Below are positions 57,578 to 64,000 of a stretch of 64,000 nucleotides of DNA, piece by piece; within the stretch, counting starts at the first letter, position 1, and the number at the start of each line of letters is the position of its first letter. Under the pieces are notes generated by a model. The model saw only the letters and a list, made by a program, of their open reading frames with translations, did no database searches and was not told where the DNA came from. The DNA is from JAFGCL01 sp964492335 (GTDB taxonomy: Bacteria > Chloroflexota > Dehalococcoidia > UBA2247 > RBG-13-53-26). Location of the stretch: NCBI GenBank assembly GCA_964492335.1, contig CAZBJX010000010.1:1-64000 (forward strand), in the 5' to 3' direction. The position numbers and the translations under genes were made by a program.

Positions 57578-58906
57578 CTATTTCAGCCCGCCCATCAGGC
57601 GACGGGCCTTGCCCGGGTTCCCCAGCTGCTTCATGAGCTTCTGCACCTGGCGGAACTGGTTCAGCAACTGGTTCACGTCCTGGATGGTGGTCCCGCTGCC
57701 TTTGGCGATGCGGCGGCGGCGGCTGCCGTCGATGGTGTCCGGGCGCTGGCGCTCCTGCCTGGTCATGGAGCGGACCATGGCTTCCACCTTCCCCAGTTGC
57801 TTCTCGTCCATGCCCTCCGGCAGCTTCTTGGCCATGGAGGACATGCCGGGGATCATCTCCAGCAGGTGCCCGATGGACCCCATCTTCCGCACCTGCTGCA
57901 GCTGCTCCAGGAAGTCCTCGAAGGTGAAGCTGGCCGTGCGGATCTTCTTCTCCATGTCCTTGGCCCACTTGTCGTCCATGACCTTCTCGGCCTTCTCGAT
58001 GAGCGTGAGCATGTCGCCCATGCCCAGGATGCGGGAGGCCATGCGGTCCGGGTAGTAGGCTTCAAGGGCGTCCACCTTCTCGCCCATGCCCACGAACTTG
58101 ATGGGCACCCCGGTGACCGACTTGATGGAGAGCGCCGCGCCGCCCCTGGCGTCTCCGTCCATCTTGGTCAGTATCAGCCCGGTCAGGCCCACCCTGGAGT
58201 GGAACTCCTCGGCGACGCGCACCGCTTCCTGCCCGGTCATGGCGTCGACCACCAGCAGGACCTCGGTGGGCCCGAGCACCCTCTTCACGTCCTGCAACTC
58301 CGGCATCAGCTCGGCATCGATGTGCAGGCGGCCCTGGGTGTCCACGATGAGCCAGGTGCTTCCGGTCTCCCGGGCCCGCTGCAGGGCATGGGCGCAGATG
58401 TCGGCGGGCTTCGACTTCTGGTCCTCGGCGTAGACCGGCAGATTGAGCTGCTTGCCCAGGACGATCAGCTGGTCGATGGCCGCCGGGCGCCGGGTGTCGG
58501 CGGCCACCAGCAGCGGGCTCTGCCCCGAGCGCCTCAGGTGCAGGCCCAGCTTGGCCGCCGTGGTGGTCTTGCCGCTGCCCTGCAGCCCCACCAGCATCAT
58601 CACCGAGGGCGGCCGCCCCGCGGGGACCAGCGTGCTCTGGCCACCACCCAGCAGGGCCGTCAGCTCCTCGTGGACGATCTTCACCACGTGCTGCGCGGGG
58701 GTGAGGCTCCTGAGCACCTCCTGCGTCAGGACCCGCTCCCGCACCCTGGCGGTGAAGTCCTTCACCACCTTCAGGTTGACGTCGGCCTCCAGGAGCGCCA
58801 GTCTCACCTGGCGCAGGGCCTCGTCAACGTCCTTCTCCGTCAGGCCGCCCTTGCCGGACAGCTTCTTGAAGACGTTGCCGATCTTCTCGGACAGGAGTTC
58901 AAACAT
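57578..58906 (-). CDS. ffh: signal recognition particle protein Ffh
   Basis: A 442-residue SRP54 GTPase. The N domain has LTEKDVDEALRQVRLALLEADVN, and the G domain has GLQGSGKTTTAAKL, DTRRPAA, DTQGR and TKMDGDARGG. The methionine-rich M domain, which binds the signal sequence and 4.5S RNA, has GMSSMAKKLPEG, SMTRQERQRPDTI and SRRRRIAKGSGTT. The DTQGR motif has glutamine where most SRP54 proteins have alanine. The gene is convergent with rpoD. No 4.5S RNA was recognised nearby. Confidence 0.96.
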   Translation of the reverse strand: MFELLSEKIGNVFKKLSGKGGLTEKDVDEALRQVRLALLEADVNLKVVKDFTARVRERVLTQEVLRSLTPAQHVVKIVHEELTALLGGGQSTLVPAGRPPSVMMLVGLQGSGKTTTAAKLGLHLRRSGQSPLLVAADTRRPAAIDQLIVLGKQLNLPVYAEDQKSKPADICAHALQRARETGSTWLIVDTQGRLHIDAELMPELQDVKRVLGPTEVLLVVDAMTGQEAVRVAEEFHSRVGLTGLILTKMDGDARGGAALSIKSVTGVPIKFVGMGEKVDALEAYYPDRMASRILGMGDMLTLIEKAEKVMDDKWAKDMEKKIRTASFTFEDFLEQLQQVRKMGSIGHLLEMIPGMSSMAKKLPEGMDEKQLGKVEAMVRSMTRQERQRPDTIDGSRRRRIAKGSGTTIQDVNQLLNQFRQVQKLMKQLGNPGKARRLMGGLK

Positions 58907-58964
58907 CTCTCATCGCCCCCAGGAGACCATTTTAGTCGCTGCCCCTTCAAAAGGGAAGTGAGCG

Positions 58965-60611
58965 GTGATGTCAATGCAGCGCCCGCGTCCTCCGAAGGCC
59001 CCGGCCGGCGGGCTCTTTGACAGCGCAGCCGCCGGCGGCCTATCATCTTCGGTGGAAGCTGCCGTGTCAGAGAACGCCCCGCCGTCCGCCGCCCACCCCC
59101 TCGAGCACATGTTCCACCCCCGCTCCATCGCCGTGGTGGGGATCTCCGCCGACCTGTCCAAGCTCTGGATCAGGCGCCTCTACCTGGACTCCCTCATGGA
59201 AGGCGGGTTCCCCGGCCGGATATACCTGGTCAATCCCCGGGGCGGAGAGATGGCCGGCCACCCCATCTACCGCAGCCTGTCCGAGGTCCCGGGGCAGGTG
59301 GACCACGTCATCGTGTCCATCCCCGCCAGGCACACCCCGGCGCTCCTGGAGGAATGCGCCGCCAGAGGGGTCAGGGTGGTCCACGTGTTCTCCTCAGGCT
59401 TCGCCGAGACCGGAGAGCCGGACCGCATCGAGCTGCAGCACCGGCTGGTGTCCATAGCCCGCCAGGGCAACATGCGCGTCATCGGCCCGAACTGCCTCGG
59501 CGTCTATTATCCGGCAGGGAAGATCAAGCTCAGTCCGGACTTCTCCATGGTGCCCGGGCCCGTGGGCTACCTCTGCCAGAGCGGCGGCAACGTGGACTAC
59601 GCCGTGCGCCACGCCACCTCGCGCGGCCTGCACTTCAGCAAGGTGGTCAGCTACGGCAACGCCAGCGACATCAACGAGTGCGACCTCCTGGACTACTTCG
59701 CCGCCGACCCCGAGACGAAGGTCATCGCCGCCTACATCGAGGGGGTGGCCGACGGCCGCCGGTTCGCCCGCGTCCTGAAGAAGGCCGCCGCCGCCAAGCC
59801 GGTGGTGGTCTTCAAGGGTGGGTACACCGCGGGGGGCACCCGGGCGGCCGCCTCCCACACCGGCTCCCTGGCGGGGGCCGACGCCGTCTGGTCCGGCCTG
59901 CTGCGGCAGGCCGGGGCCATCCGGGTGCACGGCATCGAGGAGATGGTGGACATGCTGATGGCGCTCCTGCGCATGACACCGCCCGGGGGCCCCAACGCCT
60001 GCGTCCTGGGCCATGGCGGCGGGGCCAGCGTCATGGCCACCGACGAGCTGGAGCTGGCAGGCCTGCGGATGGCGCCCATGCCGCCCCGGGTGAGCCAGGA
60101 GCTCACCAGCTTCATCGACCTGGCCAACAGCATGCTGCGCAACCCGGTGGACGTCAGCCCGCTGGCCGGCATCGACGGCTTCCAGTTGCTGGGAGACCTG
60201 GGCGGGCGGGACCCGGCGGACCTGCTCCGGGAGAGGGCGGCCGCCCCGCTGGGCGGCAACTGGGGCCGCCTGAACCAGGTCATGGAGGCCTGGCCGGGGC
60301 TGGACCTGGTCATCTACCAGCACGGGTTCGACATCAGCCCCATGCCGATTGACGGCTTCATCGTGGCCGGTTCGATCGGCCCCCTGGTCCTGGCCTCCCT
60401 GGAGTGCCGCATGCCGAAGGCCATAGTCCTCCACTCCATGGGCAACGACCAGGCATGGAAGGCGTCGGAGGCCATGCGGGGGCTCTGCGCCGAGTTCGGG
60501 CTGCCGCTCTTCCTGTCCATGCGGGGGGCGGCCATGGCCATCCGCCGGCTGATCGACTACGCCGGGGACTACCCCGACAGGCTGGCCGGCGTCCGCGGCC
60601 AGGCGCCCTGA
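58965..60611 (+). CDS. acyl-CoA synthetase (ADP-forming) alpha-type / CoA-binding protein
   Basis: The protein, about 548 residues, has the CoA-binding Rossmann domain (HPRSIAVVGISADLSKLW; YLVNPRGGEMAG), then the ligase-CoA domain with IGPNCLGVYYP and LCQSGGNVDYAV. The phospho-histidine region ASHTGSLAGADAVWSGLLRQAG of ADP-forming acetyl-CoA synthetases and succinyl-CoA synthetases is intact. A third domain (about 330-540) of the CoA-ligase type follows. The ATP-grasp beta part is not attached and not adjacent, so it must be elsewhere or this protein works differently. The first 45 residues are low-complexity; GTG 58965 and ATG 58968 are both possible starts. Confidence 0.78.
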   Translation: MMSMQRPRPPKAPAGGLFDSAAAGGLSSSVEAAVSENAPPSAAHPLEHMFHPRSIAVVGISADLSKLWIRRLYLDSLMEGGFPGRIYLVNPRGGEMAGHPIYRSLSEVPGQVDHVIVSIPARHTPALLEECAARGVRVVHVFSSGFAETGEPDRIELQHRLVSIARQGNMRVIGPNCLGVYYPAGKIKLSPDFSMVPGPVGYLCQSGGNVDYAVRHATSRGLHFSKVVSYGNASDINECDLLDYFAADPETKVIAAYIEGVADGRRFARVLKKAAAAKPVVVFKGGYTAGGTRAAASHTGSLAGADAVWSGLLRQAGAIRVHGIEEMVDMLMALLRMTPPGGPNACVLGHGGGASVMATDELELAGLRMAPMPPRVSQELTSFIDLANSMLRNPVDVSPLAGIDGFQLLGDLGGRDPADLLRERAAAPLGGNWGRLNQVMEAWPGLDLVIYQHGFDISPMPIDGFIVAGSIGPLVLASLECRMPKAIVLHSMGNDQAWKASEAMRGLCAEFGLPLFLSMRGAAMAIRRLIDYAGDYPDRLAGVRGQAP

Positions 60612-60711
60612 GAAGCCCGGGGCCGCGGTCGCACGGAAGGCCGGCCCACCCGTGCCCCCGGCCCCGCCTGCGGCCCCGGGGCGGCTCCCGGCCCGGCGGG
60701 CCGCCTCTCCT

Positions 60712-62916
60712 TCAGGCCTCCGCCACGTCCCTGGGGATGGCCTCCATGTAGAGGCGCGCCAGCCGCGCCACGGGGGCCTTGACCCAGCGGTTGATCACCA
60801 GGGACCGCCCCTTCACCTCGCCTATGCGGGTGCAGGGAACGCCCCGTCGGCGGCACAGGGCGGCCACCTTCGCCCGGTCCGCCGGGGGCACGCTGACAAC
60901 CACCCGGGACTGGGTCTCCCCGAAGAGGAGCGCGTCGGCCCGCAACGCGTCCTCAAGCTCGATCACGGCGCCGCGGCCACCCAGGATGCAGCACTCCGCC
61001 AGGGCCACGGCCAGCCCCCCCTCCGAGCAGTCGTGGGCGCTGGAGACCAGGCCCCGGGACACCATTTCCAGCACCGCGCCCTGCACCGCCTTCTCCCGCG
61101 CCAGGTCCAGGGCGGGCGCCCTTCCCCGGCGCAGGCCGTGGACCAGTTGGAGGTACTGGGAGCCCCCCAGCTCCCGCCTGTTCTCGCCGATGAGCAGGAC
61201 CGTGTCCCCCTCTTTCTTGAAATCGGCGCTGGTGGTCCGGCCCACGTCCTCCACCACGCCCACCATGCCGATCACCGGCGTGGGGTAGACCGCCCCCCGG
61301 GGGTTCTCGTTGTTGAAGCTCACGTTCCCGCTGACCACCGGCAGGCCCAGGGCCCGGCAGGCCCGGGTGATCCCCCTGACCACCTGGTAGAATTGCCAGT
61401 AGACCTCGGGGTTGAAGGGGTTGCCGAAGTTGAGCCCGTCGGTGACCCCCAACGGTCTCGCGCCGCAGCAGACCAGGTTGCGGGCGGCCTCCGCCACGGC
61501 GATCTGCCCGCCCGCGAAGGGGTCCAGGTAGCAGTACAGCCCGTTGCCGTCGGTGGTGGCGGCAATGGCCTTGTTGATCTCCCTGACGCAGTACACGCCG
61601 GCATCGTTGCCGCCGGCCAGGCAGAGGGACCCGGTCAGCCTCCGGGCCACCTTCTGCGCCAGCCACTGCTTGGAGGCGATGGTGGGCGACGAGAGGAGCT
61701 GGCCCAGGGCCCCGGTGAGGTCTCCGGGCTGCCTGATCTTCCTCAGGTCCAGGCGCCGGGCCTCCTCGAGGTAAGCCGGCCGCCTCCTCTCCCGGGTGTA
61801 CTCGGGCCCTACGGCCAGGGCCCTGGCCGGCACTTCCGCGGCCAGCTTCCCGCCGTCCCTCACCCGCAGGATGCCGTCGGCGGTCACCTTCCCGATCACG
61901 CTGCACTGCACGCCGTGCCTGGCAAACACCGCCTCCACCTTCTTCAGGCTCCCGGGGCGGACGATGAGGAGCATCCTCTCCTGGGACTCGGAGAGCATGA
62001 CCTCGTAGGGGGTCATGCCCTCCTCCTTGCGCGGCACCCGGGCGATGTCGATCTCCATGCCGGTGCCCGCCTTGTGGGCGGTCTCGCTGGTGGAGCAGAC
62101 TATGCCTGCCGCGCCCATGTCCTGCATGCCCACGATGAGCTTCCTGGCGGCCAGTTCCAGGCAGGCCTCGCGGACGGCCTTCCCGGTCTTCGGGTCGCCG
62201 AGGGCCACGGCGCTCTTCCTCTGCTCGGCGCTCTCATCCAGGCCCGATGACGCGAAGCTGGCCCCCTCCACGCCGTCCCGCCCGGTGGCCCCGCCGGCGA
62301 TGACCACCAGGTTGCCGGGGCCGTCCGCCCGGGCCCGGACCATGTCCCCCTTCTTCAGCAGACCCACGGCCATGACGTTGACCAGGGGGTTCCCCTGGTA
62401 GGTGGAGTCGAAGTACACCTCGCCCCCGATGGCGGGCAGGTCGACCTCATTGGCGTAGTCGGTGAACCCCCGGGCCACCTCCTTGAAGATGGTCCTGGCC
62501 CGGCCGTCTTCCGGCGGGCCGAAGCGCAGCGAGCTGAGGACGAAGAGGGGGCGGGCGCCCACGGTGAAGATGTCCCGGATGCACCCGCCGGCGCCGGTGG
62601 CGCTGGCGATGTAAGGCTCGATGGCCGAGGGGTGGTTGTGGGACTCCACCTTGAAGACCACGGCGTAGTCGTCGTCAATGGACACCGCGCCGGAGTTCTC
62701 CCCGGCGGTGAGGAAGACATTCTTCCCCGAGGTGGGCAGCAGGCGCAGCACCTTCCGGGAGTTCTTGTAGGAGCAGTGCTCCGACCACATGGCGGAGAAC
62801 ATCCCCAGCTCGGTGTAGTTGGGCTCCCTCCCCAGCAGCGCCCTGATCCGGTCATACTCGGCGGCGGAGAGCCCCATCTCCTCCGCCAGATCTGCGCCCT
62901 TCTTCTCCCTGGCCAT
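60712..62916 (-). CDS. purL: phosphoribosylformylglycinamidine synthase subunit PurL
   Basis: A 734-residue PurL (the small, PurQ/PurS-dependent type), which makes FGAM in purine synthesis. Motifs: MWSEHCSYKNS and VFKVESHNHPSAIEP at the N-terminal active site, GAGGCIRDIFTVGARPL, the GGATGRDGVEGASFAS segment, DMGAAGIVCS and, in the second half, GLVSSAHDCSEGGLAVALAE. Length is typical for PurL without fused glutaminase; purQ and purS are not in the window. GGAGGAAG lies just before the ATG. A GC palindrome precedes the gene. Confidence 0.96.
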   Translation of the reverse strand: MAREKKGADLAEEMGLSAAEYDRIRALLGREPNYTELGMFSAMWSEHCSYKNSRKVLRLLPTSGKNVFLTAGENSGAVSIDDDYAVVFKVESHNHPSAIEPYIASATGAGGCIRDIFTVGARPLFVLSSLRFGPPEDGRARTIFKEVARGFTDYANEVDLPAIGGEVYFDSTYQGNPLVNVMAVGLLKKGDMVRARADGPGNLVVIAGGATGRDGVEGASFASSGLDESAEQRKSAVALGDPKTGKAVREACLELAARKLIVGMQDMGAAGIVCSTSETAHKAGTGMEIDIARVPRKEEGMTPYEVMLSESQERMLLIVRPGSLKKVEAVFARHGVQCSVIGKVTADGILRVRDGGKLAAEVPARALAVGPEYTRERRRPAYLEEARRLDLRKIRQPGDLTGALGQLLSSPTIASKQWLAQKVARRLTGSLCLAGGNDAGVYCVREINKAIAATTDGNGLYCYLDPFAGGQIAVAEAARNLVCCGARPLGVTDGLNFGNPFNPEVYWQFYQVVRGITRACRALGLPVVSGNVSFNNENPRGAVYPTPVIGMVGVVEDVGRTTSADFKKEGDTVLLIGENRRELGGSQYLQLVHGLRRGRAPALDLAREKAVQGAVLEMVSRGLVSSAHDCSEGGLAVALAECCILGGRGAVIELEDALRADALLFGETQSRVVVSVPPADRAKVAALCRRRGVPCTRIGEVKGRSLVINRWVKAPVARLARLYMEAIPRDVAEA

Positions 62917-62939
62917 GTCTTCCTCCTGTCATAACAAAG

Positions 62940-62965
62940 ATGGCCGGCGCCGCGGCGCCGGCCAT
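62940..62965. repeat. 26-base perfect palindrome between secF and purL
   Basis: ATGGCCGGCGCC-GC-GGCGCCGGCCAT reads the same on both strands. As RNA it forms a hairpin with a CGCG loop, 24 bases before the purL start. It may end secF transcription or regulate purL; there is no T-run. Confidence 0.6.
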
Positions 62966-63015
62966 GTCGCTTTCAGGCCCCGGGCCTGCGCCCCGGCGGG
63001 CCGGAGCGCCCCGCT

Positions 63016-63942
63016 CTATGCCCCGCTCTTCCGCAGCCGCGACAGGCCGGGGATGATCTTCAGCCAGTCACCGTGCTCCCACATGACCAGCACCTGGCCG
63101 GCCACGAAGATGGAGCTGTAGGCGCCGGCCACGATGCCCACGAAGAGGGCCAGCAGGAAGCTGCGGATGGGCCCGCCGACGATGAGGTACACGGTGAGCA
63201 CGGCCAGGACCGTGGTGATGGTGGTGTTCAGGGAGCGCACCACGGTCTCCGAGATGCTGAAGTTGAGCAGCAGGTCGTAGTCGCCGCCGCCGACGCCCCG
63301 GGCCTTGTTCTCCCGTATGCGGTCCAGCACCACGATGCTGTCATTGACACTGTAGCCGATGATGGCCAGCATGGCCGTGATGAACAGCGGGTCCACCTCC
63401 CAGCTGGCGAACCGCCCCACCAGAGAGAAGATGCCGAAGGTGAGCAGGATGTTGAAGACCAGGGCCACCACCACCGACGTGCCGTAGCGATAGGAGTGGG
63501 GCACCTTGCGGAAGGCCCAGGTAATGTAGACCAGCATGAGGGCCACCGCCAGGGTGATGGCGATGGCTGCGTCGCGGGTGGTCCGAGAGGCGATGGCCGG
63601 CGAGATGTAGCCCGTTTCCCCCTCGAGCACGGTCCCGATGGTGCCCAGCCCTTCCTTCAGGGCATCCTGCTGGTCTTCCCCCATGTCACCCAGGCGGATG
63701 AGGAAGTCGTTGCCCGTCTTCTGGATGCGGCCGGACAGGCCGCCGTGGCCCAGCTCCCCCAGCCTGGCGGTCACCTGGTCCATGCCGATGCCTTCGTTGG
63801 GCTCCAGCAGGACCTGGAAGCCGCCCTTGAAGTCCCACCCCAGCCTCAGCCCCCCGGGCGTGAAGGCCAGGACCGCGCCGAGGACCATGATGACCAAGGC
63901 GGCCAGCAGGAACCAGCGCCTCTTGCCGGCGAAGTCAAACAC
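63016..63942 (-). CDS. secF: protein translocase subunit SecF
   Basis: The 308-residue protein has six transmembrane segments, with the first near residues 10-30 followed by the large extracytoplasmic loop (GWDFKGGFQVLLEP). The SecF motifs are VYITWAFRKVPHSYRYG, ITAMLAIIGYSVNDSIVVLDRIREN and LNTTITTVLAVLTVYLIVGGPIRSF. SecDF uses the proton gradient to help the Sec translocon pull proteins out. The start is GTG 63942, eight bases inside the end of secD, with GGAGGGCAAGG upstream; secD and secF are therefore translationally coupled. Confidence 0.94.
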   Translation of the reverse strand: MFDFAGKRRWFLLAALVIMVLGAVLAFTPGGLRLGWDFKGGFQVLLEPNEGIGMDQVTARLGELGHGGLSGRIQKTGNDFLIRLGDMGEDQQDALKEGLGTIGTVLEGETGYISPAIASRTTRDAAIAITLAVALMLVYITWAFRKVPHSYRYGTSVVVALVFNILLTFGIFSLVGRFASWEVDPLFITAMLAIIGYSVNDSIVVLDRIRENKARGVGGGDYDLLLNFSISETVVRSLNTTITTVLAVLTVYLIVGGPIRSFLLALFVGIVAGAYSSIFVAGQVLVMWEHGDWLKIIPGLSRLRKSGA

Positions 63943-64000
63943 CCTTGCCCTCCGCCTTCTCCTCCACCCCGAACAGGGCCATCTTCCGGGAGAGCCGCCC
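63935..64000 (-). CDS. secD: C-terminal end of protein translocase subunit SecD (partial)
   Basis: The 21 residues LSRKMALFGVEEKAEGK and flanks stop at TGA (63937-63935), overlapping the secF start. A short cytoplasmic tail in front of secF is where SecD ends. The identification rests on position plus the tail's composition, since the domain itself lies outside the window. Confidence 0.7.
   Translation of the reverse strand, partial: GRLSRKMALFGVEEKAEGKGV

Overview
The window is GC-rich, gene-dense bacterial DNA. It most resembles the Chloroflexota, in or near the Dehalococcoidia. This is an inference from three things: a 23S rRNA gene standing alone with its own promoters and no adjacent 16S or 5S, a respiratory formate dehydrogenase with an NrfD-type membrane anchor, and several small proteins of the kind seen in that phylum. 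No phylogenetic marker was searched. A run of 100 N (40133-40232) shows that the sequence is a draft scaffold.

Layout. 1-4.0 kb: a partial CDS, an amidohydrolase-fold protein without its usual metal ligands, a decayed REP-type transposase, a membrane-anchored zinc protease and a nitroreductase. 4.0-11.2 kb (minus strand): DNA maintenance and proteostasis genes recR, ybaB, dnaX, ybeY, radA and clpC, several with 4-bp stop/start overlaps. 11.3-15.3 kb: rpsT from a TTG start, two tandem promoters, the 23S rRNA, initiator tRNA-fMet, a terminator and a 45-residue zinc-ribbon protein. 15.4-22.8 kb: accessory genes (isochorismatase, SDR, HD-GYP, sirtuin, GH57, a histone H1-like Lys/Ala protein).

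23.3-35.9 kb is a coherent molybdenum/formate island. It encodes an FeS subunit, an NrfD membrane subunit, a TAT-exported selenocysteine formate dehydrogenase whose in-frame UGA is followed by a SECIS-like hairpin, FdhE, an FmdE-family protein and FdhD. Next come a Moco-type riboswitch, a MoeA-like protein, a DUF364/DUF4213 protein and the molybdate transporter ModABC. Molybdate uptake, cofactor handling, enzyme maturation and the enzyme are therefore together. 36-39.8 kb adds acetyl-CoA synthetase and an oxalate/formate-type transporter.

39.9-44.8 kb holds the least understood part. A Lys/Ala-rich tail is fused to a beta-carbonic-anhydrase-like domain across the gap. Behind its own promoter follows a tight set: lysine 2,3-aminomutase, two different ATP-grasp ligases with an 80-base overlap, and a GNAT acetyltransferase. 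It looks like a pathway that makes and derivatises beta-lysine.

44.8-64 kb is mostly housekeeping: rpsO-pnp-dapB-asd-dapA-ppsA-dgt-dnaG-rpoD on the plus strand, ffh on the minus strand, an ADP-forming acyl-CoA synthetase alpha-type protein, then purL, secF and the end of secD on the minus strand.
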